DNA of 64,000 nt. It comes from Coturnix japonica (taxonomy: Eukaryota; Chordata; Aves; Galliformes; Phasianidae). The translations under genes were made by a program, and so were the position numbers. The stretch covers positions 1,674,001 to 1,738,000 of the forward strand of contig NC_029536.1 in NCBI RefSeq assembly GCF_001577835.2, written 5' to 3'. The notes beneath the pieces are model-generated. The model saw only the letters and a list, made by a program, of their open reading frames with translations, was not told the origin of the DNA and did no database searches. Numbering within the stretch: position 1 is the first letter of the stretch; every line of letters begins with the position of its first letter. Below, one piece after another: positions 51,401 to 64,000 of this stretch.

Positions 51401-54400
51401 TTAGACAAAGATCTGAATCCTCTCCCGGATAGCCTGCCGGCAGATGGGGCACACAGTAAGGGCTGTGCTGCAGTCTGGGCAAGAGCCATGTCCGCACTGG
51501 AAGACCAGTTTGATTTGGTCATCGATGCAAATAGGGCAGGTGATGCGCTCTTCCATCTGCCGGTAGCGGTTCTGCAGCTCCTCCATGAGCTTCCTCTGAT
51601 CTGTGGATTCAGAGCTGGGGCTGCACTCCACCTCGGTGCTGTCTGCAGGGGTGGGAGAGCAGGGAGAGTTAGTTGCTATTGTGCTCTGTCTCATGCAGTG
51701 TCTCCTTAACCAGACTGTCACTCCAAGAGCAGCAGTTTGTTCAGTCCTTATCCAGGGATTCTGGATAGCCTGAAATGATGCTTTTTATCAACTGGCCAGT
51801 GGTGCTTTCCTCTCTTCTGCTGCTTAATCCAAGCTGTCTGATACTTCCTGCCTTGCTGCTCTGCAATATGTTGGTGCTACCTTTAAGTAAAAGCTTTCAA
51901 AGCTGGTTATGACGTTTTGCCACACAGTCCATGAATCCTCACACTGATGTCAGTACTGTGTTCTTTCAACCTCCTTGATTACACTTTGGATTTAATTTTC
52001 CCCTTATGTCTTTCAGGACACACGAGGTATGAAGCAAGAAACCATCTGACATCACCTACATCAACATGCATAGAAGCAGCTACACGAAGCAGAGTCCTAC
52101 AGTCAACACTATGCACAGAATTCAGTGGACCTTAATGAGATCCTTGGACCCTGTTCCTCTGTGCTTTTGTCCAGGCATCAGGACAGAAAACCTGATTCCA
52201 TGAAGGACGAGTTTAACACTAATGCTATGGGTACCAGATCCCCTTTCCTCCCCCACTCCTGCAAAAAAAATAAGTTAACTCTATTTCTTATGTTTTGGGC
52301 TTTTTACCCCCACTGAGAACCACTGATTGCTGCTGGGACAAACACGTACAGCAAACATACCTTGCTTGAGTTTTTTGGTTATTGTCACTTGACATTTGAT
52401 GCACTTCTTCATTCTTCTGGAGCATTCTACCAAAATGATAGAAGGAGTGATACAATTAAGCCCACTGCTGCAAGAACAATAGGAAGACAATAGACTCGAG
52501 AACATGGCCTGAGGACTCCCTGGATAATCAAGAGATGGAAATCAGGACACTGCCTTCTATTTTTGAGCTACATCCTCGTCTCTCACTTCAGTCTATCCTA
52601 TGCAGTAGCAAACACAACACGACTTCTCAATGCTCTGTGTTGCCAGAACTGCTGTGCTATGGATGCCATACAGCTCTCCATTCTGTGGCTCTGGACACTC
52701 CATCTACAGTGACAGTGCTGAAATCATGCTGGGGCTGTTCCAGCTCATGGACAGCTTTGCATCCCAACAGACTCTGATTTATGAATCAGGGAGGCTACGT
52801 GGCAGAACAGGAAAGGAAAAGAAAGACAGAACGGACTTACCCTCACACACAATGCTGTGCTGGCATGGGAAGAAATGGATGAGCAAGGCCAGCTCTGAGC
52901 AGACCAGGCACTCTGTGGGGACTGCCACACTTGAGACACTAAGGTTGGTCATTGTGTTGGGGGTGGTGTGCACGCGGCGAAGGCTGCAGGTGATGGCTGA
53001 GCAGTCTGAAGAAACCTGCTGTTCCCTGCAACCGAGAACATGTAATCAAATTCAGTGAGCTGATAAAATCGTTTTGATCCCTGGCAAACAATTCCATGTG
53101 AAGACAAAAATGCAGATGCTCAGGTAGCACAAACTTATCAATCTTCATTGCACTAGTGAGACCAACTCAGCCTCCTGACAGGGAGCTATTCCACAGGACA
53201 CTGTTTACCTGAATTTCTGCGAGAAGTCTTTGATGATTTGGACAATCCTTCCGTCTGTAATAAGGTCTAAAGGAGACTTTCCCCGATGGTTTGCATAATT
53301 AATATCTGCTCCTTCCTGTGCTAAGTAACACGCAATTGCAGTCCCAACATTCAGCTCTGTGTTTCCAAGAAAGCCAGAAGCCTGCAGCTAAAATACATTA
53401 AGAAACACACTGTTAATAGAAAGATTCTGTTACGTAGCTGTACCAAGTTTAAAATTAATCATCATAGTGACTATCTGAAAGCACAGTTTTGCATTCACAA
53501 AATGCAAGATGATCCTTCAGTGTATAAACAGCAGATTCAAACCTTGTGTTCCTGGAACAAGTGGGCATAAAACAAGTCCCAACTGGTACTGATCATTACT
53601 GCCCATAGTAAGGGGTATTCACTTCTTCAGTCAGCAGACAAGAGCTACAAAGTGTATATTGAAAGCACCACAGTGAATATCAGCTGATGGGCAGCTGGCA
53701 TGTGGAACCTGAAATGGTAGCTATTTAAAAGGCCAACCTTGTGTGCACATGATCCCAAACTCATCTGAAGTCAAAAACAATTTTCTGCTGACATGAAAGA
53801 CATGGGCATGTCCTTCAGCCATGGCCTGATATCATACATCCATGAATATGGTGTAACACAGATAAATCCAGTTCAGGCTTTAGAACAACAAAGCTTTCAT
53901 CATATATGGTATGTCTCATCTCTCACACATCTGCAGATGAAGAGCAGATACTGGGGTGCTTGTGGTTTAGCTGGCCTCTTATTTTCCATGCCATCAGACA
54001 GAAATGAATTTCTGTGGTTCGGGGGCATGAATTAAACCCAAAGATTCTTGGCTCTGTGAGCAGATTCGTGACCTTTCCCATGTCACGCAATACTGACAAA
54101 AACATTTACAGGACAAATTGGTGCATTATGGGAAGCTGAGCATACTCTCAACCAATCTATTCTCCTATAAGCAAGACTGTTTGCTTCCATGTGCCTTAAC
54201 AGGACAGACTCTGTGCTATTTCATTGCCTTCCTCCACCTATTTAGAGTTCATTCCACAATCATCAAGCATTCTCCTGCCCTCAGTGCTGGACTTTCTCCT
54301 ATTCCCAGCTCACCTTGGAAAACAGGGATGACCCCATCTCCCCTTCACGCTTCTCCATCAGGACTGACATTAGCTGCTGTCGTTCCAAGGCAATGTGCAT

Positions 54401-57400
54401 GGCCGTGTCCCCATCCTCATCTTCAGCATTTACATCACTACCTTCACTGACCAGCAGTTGTACCAGCCCTACATGTCCCTGGATGATAGCGAGGTGCAGA
54501 GGTGTTTGGTTCCGGCTGTTCTTGACATTGACATCACAGCGACCCTTGAAGAGAAGAATTGAATCAGACAAAAGGAGCTGTTGCTGCTGCTGAGTTTGAC
54601 CGAATAAGAGTACTGCAGTTGTGCTGCTTGTTGATGTCCCAGCTCTCAACTCCATCTTCAGGACAGAAATGTAAGTACCTCCAAAATAATGTTCTATGTT
54701 TCAGCCCTCTGCATCTGGGCCACATGACCAACACACCTCTATACCACACACAGCATTAACTCAGCAGTGCCTAGGAGAAAGTATGGGATTTGTTTTGCTC
54801 CTTACCTCTTTGATTAGAATTTCTGCCACTTCTCTGTGATTATTGAGAGCAGCGAGGTGCAGGGCAGTGAAGCCATCTTCTTTTTTGGAGTCAACCAACT
54901 GTCGAGCTCTTGCTAGAATCTTCTTTATGGCTCTGTAGTGTAGGAGGTAAACCAGAGATAGAAGTTACTCAATCAAGAAGGAAAGCAATGCAAAAGAAAC
55001 AGGCCTGCCTCTGCTGATCAGCAGTGATGAGTGATCTTTACATTTAAAGAAGCAGCACTGGGCCTGTTCAAACTGAGCTGGCAGATGTGATGTTCATTCA
55101 CTTACAGCTTGTTGCCTTTTAGAGCAGAATAGTGGAGCAGATTGAAGCCTTGGCAGTTCTGGACAGTGAAATCGATGTTGGGTACCTCAGTGAGAATCTC
55201 AATGATGACTTTGTAATCTGCAGTGATAGCATAATGCAGGGGGGTGTCTCCATGAGAATCCTATAAATGAACACCAAAGCAGAACATAGGTTTATTTAAG
55301 AGGGTCCAATTAAGTACACTGTGCAAGACAGGAACATATACAGTCTTCCAGGTCACATTAACTCCAGATCAAACATCACTGTCATGCAGAGCAGTTTTGT
55401 GATGCAAGACAAAAGATGCATCTTCTCCCCCCAACCCACTCCAGAAACAAAAGAAAAAACATCATCACACACAGAACACCAAAAGGAACCCAAAACTTAC
55501 TGGGAGGTTGACATCACAGTTGAGTTCACAGAGGGCCTGCACCACTTCTGTGAATCCTTGACTGACAGCAACATACAAAGCTGTGCACTTTGCATTGTTT
55601 AACAGGTCTGCACCAGCTCCTTTAGCAATAAGCACACGGGCAACATCAGCTTGGTTTCTGATTTAAAGGCAAGGAGTAAGACAGAGTCAATGTATGTTTG
55701 CACCACTCCACCTCCTTTTAAAACAGTCTGATTTAAATCAATAAGTATCTCCCACTCTCAGTAATGAATTCTTGGCTTACAACAGGCAACAAATCAAACT
55801 AATCCCAACCAACTTAACCTCACACATCACTTGATCTGATTCCTCACAAATTTTATAGCACAGAAACTGACTTAGCTGTGGACTGAATTAGTGTATTTGT
55901 AGTCCTGAAGCTTATGGGCCAATTTCTAATGAAGTAAATGTAAGAAGTCACCCTCTTCCCCTTCTCACACGCCGCACACAGGTGGTTTATGTGCATCTAG
56001 GAGTGCCCTTTTTTAGCCCTTTCAGTCTCGTATCAGAGTGCAAGAAAAGATCTCCTACCCAAAAGCTGCATAGTGCAGTGCTGTGTCCCCCTCTTCATCC
56101 CTCAGATTGACAGTGGCGTGTGCCTGCAGCAAAATCTTCACAACATCCAAATGCCCCTGATAGGAGGCGATCTGTAGTGCAGTCCTGCCCTGATTCTTGT
56201 TGTCGACCTACAGGGAAGACAGAGATATAGCAAACGTCAAGGAAAGACCTTGCCTTGAGTTCAGTCTCAGCAGGATGACAGTCACTGGCTGCAGAACTGT
56301 GGTGTGCTCAGAAATACTGAGCAGAATCTGTGCTCTGTTGGCTCTGCTTTATGTACATCAACTACAAGGCTGACTTTCTCCCTAAATATTCCTAAGGGGG
56401 AAGAGGAGAGCACGTTAATCGAGAAAGGAGAATGAAGCAGAGCTGGAAGCCAGGGCTCTGATTGCAGCACTGATGCCAAACCCCTCTATGCCTGCAAGCA
56501 GAATAGTTCTTGACATTGCAGCCAACTATTCCTTTTCTAATTGGAAAATGCATGAGGAGATCAAATTGGCTTCGAAAATGCCAAGTCCCCATTGCTTAAT
56601 GTTACTCCAGGTACTTTACCGGGCATGGTGCTGGAGGGTAAATCAGTGTCGAGGTGCTGCAATGAGATTTCTCACAAAATTAAAGGGACTGAAGAACAAA
56701 AAGAGGCTGTATGAATGGCAAGACAAAAAAAAAAAAGGAAAGGGAGCTACTGAGATCAGCAGGAGGCTAAAGAGAAGAGATGGAGGAGCTGGCAGAACCT
56801 CAGCTGACTGGCAAGCAGAACAGCTTTATTCTTCCTTGCAGCTGGTTCTATGCAGCAATCAGGAGAGCAGGACAGGCAAGGCTTCCCTTGATAGACTCAT
56901 AACTATGGGTGAGTTGCTCCAGCAAGGAGGCTTTAGAGACCACTGTGTTATTCTTACATTTACACAAGAAAGACAGTGCTGATAAGCTGGAAAGCCCTAG
57001 GCAAGCAATTCTAACTGGCACTATGAAGTGATGAGCCTCTCCTTGGTGCATACCAGAATAGAAATAAAATATAAAATAGATATCTAAGAGAAATAAAGAG
57101 TAACAAGGCATTCCAGACTCTTGGCACTTTCTTATCTGAAAACAATCACGCACGTTCAGCTCCTCCTACCTCCAGAACCCCCATTAACTTCATAAATAAG
57201 GATGGAGATGGAACCTTCCAATGGAGCGCTTGAAAAAGCAGCTGTATGAGTAGATGGGTTCCTAACAGTTTGGCACACTGCGAGAATATGAATTGTTCCA
57301 GCAAGCCAAGTCCGGTTCCCTGCTCCAGTCAGACACCAGATAAGGACACTGCACAGACAGCATCAGAATCTGGGCAGCTTTTCTCTTTCCTGTTTCCAAC

Positions 57401-60400
57401 AGTTCTACTTAGCAAGGTCACGTAAGGACAGATGCATTCAGTCACACACAACCTGCTGCTTTCTTCTCCAACAGGGCCTTGATTCCTGCACATCTGGCTA
57501 TTGTCTTTGTATATACATGAAGCACTAATTCTACAGCTGCAGTGTCCATGTAGGACAGCTGAGAAATGTAACACAAGGTCTGAGCAATCTATCCTTTCTC
57601 TCCCACTCCTCCGCTCATTCAAATACAAAATGTTATGATCTCATTTTAAAGCACATCAAAAAGTAAAAATTGAGGATGTCTTCAAAACTTGCCTTGTCTG
57701 GATACTTCTGAAGGAGCTCCCGGACTTTGGCTGCATTGTTGAGTGCTGCCCAAATAACCAAACACCCCGCGTGGTCTGATTCCGTCTTCTGAGACAACAG
57801 TTTCTCCAGTACAGTAATCAAAGTGCCTGGACAGGAACAAAAACAGACACAGGTTAACTACAGTCATCCTGGATGAGCACAAAAATACCTCAGAACATTA
57901 CACAAGCTTTCAAGCATTAATTTTCTCCTGCAGGGAAATGCAGCAGAATAGAGCAAGAAACTGAAACATTTAGGCAGAATCAATTAAGGCACAGACTGGT
58001 TTTGGAGCTTCATCAAGGGAAGAACATGTAGCTGGAATTTAAAACTGTGGAAAGTGTAGTGCTTTTATTACAACCACAACAAACATTTTCAACCCCCAAC
58101 AATCCAGACATCTCCATTCTCGCTATCTCACTTTTTGATTCCTTTGCATTCTCTGTCGTCATGAGATTTGCTTCCTCATCTCTCTGATAGGCTGTCAGGC
58201 AAGCTGGATTAAATGTCCAGGACTGGTCTCCAACTGACACTCGAAGATCTCCATCCCCATACACTTTGATCACTTTGCCAATGTGCCCCAGAGTCTGCAA
58301 TTAAAGGACAGTAATGATTTTTAAAAGGAAAGATGAGTTATGCTTTTTATCTCAGAACCAATGCAGTGCTCCTAAGAGAGGTCTTGCAGGCAGCACCCCT
58401 GCAGTGTGAAAAGAAACACTAAAACACCCACAGACAGCTCCCACTTTAAGGATGCCACAAAGTTCTCAGCAGTTTCTCTGTTATTGGTTGTACATAAAAA
58501 GGGTTTCCCAGACAAACTACAAATATCTGGAAAAGGCTGATGAATCAACAAACCAAGAACTGATAGAACTGAGATTAGGAAAGGTTTCCTCTGTGCCTTT
58601 AACTACTCTGAGCCCAGTCACCATTATTAAATGCTGAGAAAAAACGAGGGAGTTGCTGGACAGTCCTGGAAGTGATGCATAACTCACAGGTGCCATTTCG
58701 TCTGTCCACTCCCCATGGCCAGGTTGGAATCGTTTCACTGTTTCCATGTCATCAATCACTCGGACAACATCACCAACCCAAAAGGTGTTGAGCTGCAAGA
58801 AAATAAAGTCATAAGTTTTGGAGAGATTAAGCAAAAAAGAAAAACAAAACAAAACATAAATCTATAAATCAATAAATACACACATACATGCATTAATATA
58901 TATGAAGATATAAGTCTAAATTATCAAAAATCAGTTGTTAACACTCTTAGCACAGGAAATACTAGCAGTATATTTCTTTGACACTCGTTGGAGATGCACT
59001 GTGCCCTAACACAGCACGCTAAGTTGACAGCTATTCCCTGCAGTGTTTTATTCTGGCCAAGCTCAGCTCTCAGTACATACCTTAGTCAGAGCACCAGGAT
59101 GGAAAGTCCAGCGGGTTTCACTGTTGAACTGGACCCTCACATCTCCTCTGTCTGTGATTCTGTGCACAGTCCCTGTCTGGCCAATGAACTTTGGAGGGGG
59201 AGAAAAAAAAGCAGAGAAAAATCCCTACATAAATTGCATTCTGAGACAGTGACTGACAATGTGCTGAGAGAATAAAAGCAAGCTGTAGCATACCTCAGCC
59301 ATTTTAGGATTCCAGCCCCCATGGCCCTCCTGCATCTCCCGCAAGATGTCGATGTCCAGCAGGCATTTCACTTTGTCCCCGTGCTGGAATGGATGCCTGT
59401 CTGTGCTTTCTTTCCTCTGCAGTTCAGCTGGTTTTCCTAAAGAGAATGACACCATCCACATACATACAGGATGTAGTCATAAACTTTATGTCTCGCCTGC
59501 CTTTGTAAAATGGTTTGCACGTTAACGTAAGGCTCAGTGGGTGCAAGATAAAGCAAAACCTTTTATCTAATTGTAGAGCATGCTGTACACACTCTATGGG
59601 GCAGCATGATGTAGGTCACAAAGACTTTGTTCTTACTTGATAATGGTATGAATTAAACATGAGGTAGTTCTGAGAAGACAATTTAGTCCCTTCCCAGAAG
59701 AGAATGTGTTTGGATGAAGCCTGTCCTGTCAAACATCAGTGACTGTCCTCAGCAATGCAGTCACCCAAACCGTTGTTCAGTGGGCACTCACACAGTGCTC
59801 AGAACGAGTTCTCTTCTCTTTGAATTAACAAAGCTGACATTTGAATCAAACTCTTTGCTCTCGGATGCAGGCATTCCCATGGGAATTTCACAGACCTTCA
59901 CTATCATGACTTGACAGAAGACCCTTGGGGCCCTCCTGTGGGATACAGCTCTGGGCATCTGATGATCTTATGTGACCTTACCATTGAAAGGACAAATAAC
60001 TTTGTTAAACACCCTGAAATAAAACAGTATGTTCACAAATACGTATTTTTTAAAGCACAGGCTACGCAGAAGTTTTCTAAAGCCACATTCTCATGTCCTG
60101 TACTCCAAGCAAAATGGGCTTCAGTGTCAGGAAATGGCAATGCAAGTAACAGAATTGTACCCACGCACCTAATTTTGGGAGATGCTCTTTGTAGTAGAAG
60201 CCACCGGATGCCTCCACAGTACATTTCAGGTCCACTTTTCCCTTGTGTCCAACTCTGTAGACATTTGTGGTGCCATCAGACCATGTGACACTGGCCACAC
60301 TCCGTCCAGTCTCTACATCCCAGCCACGAATATCAACCACACGACCAGTTTTGCCTTCACCACCTGGTATAAAGAAGAGGGAGGAAAAAATAATATCCAG

Positions 60401-61811
60401 CTTGAATCTTCCCAGAGTCATGGCACCAAACTGTGGCAAAACAGAAACATGATGTTGTAAGATCTGCTCAATTCTTTAATCCTTCCGAAGTACTTGTGAG
60501 GTGGAGGATTCAATCACATTCCTCAACTAGATGCTACTGTCTTCAACACAGACACACAAGGTCTTGTAATTAATACACACCTTTACCAGGACCCAGTGTC
60601 AAGAGTTTGCAAGGCTACATATTGTCACTGCTTATACCTTCCTTCCTTAAATGGAATCAGAGCTGCTGTGCTGGTGCTATCAGGAATCTAAGTTCTGAAG
60701 AGCAAACAGCAGATGGGGACAGCTCAAAGAAAAGGCAGCATCAATGGAGAACAGCTGAGCACCTGCCCTTATATTCCCCCTCAACTGTTTTGCACACAGC
60801 GCTGCTTTCAGGTCACGACCATCACAACCAACACAAGTCTCAGACATGTAAATGTTGATCTGATCTCAAAATAATGGATAAGCTGGACTGAGCATAAGCC
60901 TCTTTTGCTCTCAGACTCCACAAGTAAATCAAGTCCTCCACTGAACCACAGAGCTGCAGTAAATGGTGGAACCTTTGGACTTGCAACTCAATTATCAAGA
61001 GGAAAATGAAGCTGTAAACAGTACAGTATGTACAAAACTCAGAGCAGGAACACACAGCTACACTGTCATAACCTTAAAGCACTGCACAGAAATTGTTGTC
61101 AGTGAGTTGCAGTCATTATACCCCAAGAACAGCTCTAGTAAAGGCACTTTACCTCTGCATTTTCAGCCCAAAGTTACAATTCACACAGAAAAAAAGAAAC
61201 CATCTCCAGCAACAATAACAGATAATTCTCCATTAGTGCTCCACGTCAAAGACTATTCCTCTTCACTGTTCTTAAGTGTCCAAATAAGAATATTCCAAAG
61301 CCTTCCATGGGAAAAAGAAATACTATCACAAAGTCAGACAAACCTCAATTCCCACTCAGTGGAAGCTCTTTCAGGAGAAGAGAGGCCTTTATTTCCTTGT
61401 AACATGGTGTACATTTACAGCTCTATATAAAACCTTTCAGGATGGCTCCCATGAGTATTTACATCTATGAAATGGGAGCAGCAAAACTTCCACACCCTGA
61501 ATGAACGCATACAGTACATCACAGATACATTTCTAAACAAATACAATAAATAATGTTTCATTCGCTAAAGGACAGAGATCTGCCTCATCTGAACAGTTCC
61601 CCTAAGAGCTACTGCTCAGAACATGCATTTTCAATGAGCAATTTGGCAAAAACAAGGGGAAAATAGTCTAACAGTCTCTATAGGCCATCTCAAAAGCAGC
61701 TTACCATCCTGGTTACCCCATTCCCAGTCTGGGCCACGTACTACTTTAGCCCCCTGGAAAGTCCCTTTTAACGTGATGCGAGTCAGATTCTGTCGAGGAC
61801 TCACCAGGACT
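51401..61811 (-). CDS. MIB2: E3 ubiquitin-protein ligase MIB2 (partial, 5' end outside window)
   Basis: MIB2 (mind bomb 2) ubiquitinates Notch ligands to drive their endocytosis. Sixteen exons in the window (minus): 61705-61811, 60169-60363, 59294-59436, 59081-59188, 58688-58792, 58132-58294, 57693-57826, 56059-56207, 55501-55657, 55106-55260, 54806-54932, 54314-54544, 53209-53387, 52841-53025, 52361-52426, 51401-51642, about 815 codons, all in frame. Order: second MIB/HERC2 domain ([20 protein letters not shown]), MIB repeats ([20 protein letters not shown]), ankyrin repeats (for example [37 protein letters not shown]), a first RING ([19 protein letters not shown] through CIKCQ) and a C-terminal RING ([36 protein letters not shown]). 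The first MIB/HERC2 and ZZ domains of canonical MIB2 are not found here and should lie right of 64000. The intron after 57693 has a GC donor. Confidence 0.96.
57687..57692 (-). promoter_or_regulatory. MIB2: Non-canonical GC splice donor in MIB2
   Basis: The exon ends GACAAG and the intron begins gcaagt. Joining here to the AG acceptor at 56208-56209 gives YPDK then [12 protein letters not shown], matching the human junction (RPEQV followed by [10 protein letters not shown]). No GT donor in the right place and frame is present. Apart from the C the site is a perfect match to the donor consensus, as is usual for GC-AG introns. Confidence 0.8.
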
Positions 61812-62347
61812 CTGAAAAACAAAATAAGAGAAAACAAATTGATTATTGCTACTTCGACTCTATAAAGCTTTGCTCCATACTTACAGCAAAGCATGGCTTG
61901 AGCTCTGAAAAACATGTAAATCATGAAAAAAAGCAATTAAAATAAAAGAGACTTTGATGCTACAAGCTGGTCTCAGCAGGAAGGTCAGAACTCTTAGGTA
62001 CTGTTGCACTGATAGCACAGAGACAACTAGTGAGTAATATACCGACTTCCAGCAGCTCTCGAATCCCACTGTGACTTTAAGGCAAAGTCTATGGGTGTTA
62101 CTACAGTGTACACTGCATGAAAGCATTAATGGCTCAAGCAGTCTCTTAGCTCAGTCGTGAGGAGTTCAGCACATTTCATAACTTAAGCTGCAGACCGCAC
62201 AGCCTAATTCACTTTCTGAAAAGCAGAGCAGATTAGAGTAGCGTTATGGCTAGACTGTTTCCAGGATAACAAAGACCTTTATCTACCCAGCAGTCTGTAT
62301 CTCAAGCACACGCACTGATCTTAAGGAAACTGAGGAAAAAAAATTAC

Positions 62348-62706
62348 CTACGTGATAGTAAACAGGGGGTCTGACGTCCTGTTAAAGCAGCTTCCAACTC
62401 CCATAGCGTTACAGCGACTTCTCTGCTGGTCTTTCTGTGTGCTGTTCTTAGTTTCTGTTCCTTAGCAGAACGCTTTTTGTAAGATACCAAGCCACTAAAG
62501 CCCTCACTGACCTGCTTGGTTTGGTCTCCTAGGGTACAATCTGCTTTTCTAGGTGACTGCAGAGGTGCTGCAATCCATACCCTTAACTCTCCATCTCGTC
62601 CTGACAGGCTCCCAGCAACTCCCAGCCACAGCAGCTGCTCTGCAGGGCGAGGGGGGGAGCCTACCAGGAATAGGGCTGGCCTCAGAATACTGTGTTCATT
62701 TCCCAT
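62348..62706 (-). CDS. MIB2: Possible alternative first coding exon of MIB2 with N-myristoylation motif
   Basis: An ATG at 62704-62706 (minus strand) opens 119 full codons plus two bases and ends in a good donor (ACGTAG then gtaatt). The leftover AG joins the first base of the exon at 61811 to make Arg and then reads straight into the conserved [16 protein letters not shown] of MIB2. The encoded N-terminus begins MGNEHS, which fits the N-myristoylation pattern Met-Gly-x-x-x-Ser. The rest (for example VSYKKRSAKEQKLRTAHRKT) is basic and has no domain I recognise. Such an isoform would lack the first MIB/HERC2 and ZZ domains and would be 934 residues. Open frame, donor and phase are seen; transcription is inference and coincidence is possible. 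Confidence 0.4.
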
Positions 62707-63695
62707 CTAATGCCTCCAGAGAGAAGGTGGAGACTCAGAAGGATAAAAAGCTTATGCTTGAACTCATTGTTTACTTATCCATCAAAAGCCTAAGTCTTTT
62801 ACCTTTCTTAACTCGCTAACATATCTCCTACCTGTGCTTTACATCCCTTTACATCCCAGTGTATTTAAGAAGAGGGAGATTATACACATGTTCTTCCAAT
62901 AATTTATTTCACATTACCCAGATCACAGCCCTATGTGAGGAGGAAGATGACCATATTTTTGAATGGTTGTGTCATATCTGTGCCTTAAAAAGGGACACAT
63001 TGCTACAAGACTGGTTTCAAAACCAGCATGGATTTGTGTATTATCCCACTCCAATGCTGACCATGTCTTGAACCTCATTACTGACCAGCAGCTCAGAAGA
63101 ATGATACAAGATCCAGATGCCCTGAGCCAACACATCTTAAGTTTTAATTTAATTCAGCATGTTTTCCTCCAAATGCTGGACAAGAGCCAAAGTTATTAGC
63201 GTGTTGCAGAAATACCCAAGGGATAAATTTAATGACTGCAATATTGCCTTTAATAACAATTTTAATTATTACAGCCATTCAAAGTCTGCAGTCATTTCTG
63301 TCCTACAAATTCCAATGATATTAAATTACTCTGGAGTCCAGAAGACACTTGGGAACATGTTCCGTACAGAATGAAGCTATTCATCTCTTCAGCTCGCTGG
63401 GAACCACCCCCTGCTGATACTCTGCCTGTGCTCAATTCTCACTGAGGTGTTTACATCTCACATCACTGAGAGCCACGTTAGCAAAACAGCATCATCCAGG
63501 CTTTACAGATAGGATTTACAGGCATAAAGATCCTGCAGAACCTACAGGTAAAAACTGACATCAACACAAGAAAATGCAGATTCTCTAATCCTCCCTAACA
63601 AAGCCTTCCTGAAGCACTTCCAGCAAAGGATAAAGGATGCTCTGACAGATGGCGGGCTCCAGCATTAGCCCAGGCTTTCATTATAAGTGACCACA

Positions 63696-63717
63696 GAAGG
63701 AAGGAAGGAAGGAAGGC
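63696..63717. repeat. GGAA/GAAG microsatellite
   Basis: About five uninterrupted GGAA units in the upstream MIB2 intron. GGAA repeats can bind ETS factors, but nothing here shows that they do. Confidence 0.7.
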
Positions 63718-64000
63718 TGGGCTGTTAAAGCTGCACACACTTGCTTGTGAAAAACCTGGTGAGTTTTGCTTTGCTGTCTTGCTTACAGAGCCTGACTTAC
63801 CTTCCAATTACTAAGCATACAAAATTCAGCAAGTGGATAAAAGATCATGAAAAAAAAACAATGAAATTGAGTTGCCCAGCCTTTTAAATAAAGAAAGAAA
63901 GCCACACTCAGAATTAAGCCATAAGGTGCAAATCAAATAAGATCAATAAAGAATGCCAGCAATTGCCAGACGTCAGGAGGAGAAATTCAAATGGCAAAAA

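Larger units (their letters stand above)
61812..64000 (-). other. MIB2: MIB2 upstream intron region
   Basis: No ZZ or first MIB/HERC2 exon is recognisable, so the canonical 5' part of MIB2 lies further right. The stretch holds a possible alternative first exon (62348-62706) and a GGAA microsatellite. The rest is unremarkable. Confidence 0.5.

Noticed and set aside
54299-54655. MIB2 exon frame extending upstream of 54544
   Set aside because: The residues upstream of 54544 are intron read-through; the conserved ankyrin sequence begins at the AG acceptor there.
56473-56982. 169-codon plus-strand open frame in a MIB2 intron
   Set aside because: It lies antisense inside the MIB2 intron, has no recognisable domain, and there is no promoter or splice support.

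Overview
This window looks like avian nuclear DNA, most likely a galliform microchromosome segment matching the part of human 1p36.33 that carries MIB2, MMP23B, CDK11, SLC35E2 and NADK. The reasons are compact vertebrate genes with GT-AG introns, two CpG-rich promoters, conserved proteins in that same order, and a short fragment with the direct-repeat tail of a CR1 LINE. The species call is inference. I recognised no bacterial genes, CRISPR array, tRNA, rRNA or virus-derived element.

Layout. (1) 1-10.1 kb, plus strand: the 3' portion of NADK (NAD+ kinase), nine coding exons ending at 6892 with a 3' UTR that may reach about 10.1 kb. A possible alternative first exon lies at 727-782. (2) 11.0-18.25 kb, minus strand: an eight-exon gene for an unrecognised, roughly seven-span membrane protein of 284 residues. 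It is tail-to-tail with NADK and shares a CpG-rich, probably bidirectional promoter with (3) SLC35E2, plus strand, coding 20329-24152, a predicted nucleotide-sugar-transporter-like membrane protein. (4) 25.8-36.9 kb, plus strand: CDK11 (PITSLRE kinase), 19 coding exons, including the internal start used for the p58 form. (5) 37.9-45.6 kb, minus strand: MMP23, a type II membrane metalloproteinase with ShK and Ig domains, tail-to-tail with CDK11. (6) 45.6-50.5 kb: intergenic. (7) 50.5-61.8 kb and beyond, minus strand: MIB2, a MIB/HERC2-ankyrin-RING ubiquitin ligase whose canonical 5' exons lie past the right edge. A possible alternative first coding exon lies at 62348-62706.

The genes do not form a pathway; they are a conserved housekeeping neighbourhood (cofactor synthesis, transport, transcription/splicing kinase, cell-surface protease, Notch-ligand ubiquitination). 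Exon boundaries were set by hand from splice signals, reading-frame continuity and remembered human protein sequences. Every proposed coding junction keeps frame, but no transcript data were available. The most interesting items are the unrecognised seven-span gene, the two in-frame alternative first exons (NADK, MIB2), a chain of three uORFs overlapping by ATGA in SLC35E2, a GC-AG intron in MIB2, and a tandem duplication that doubles a perfect octamer motif.
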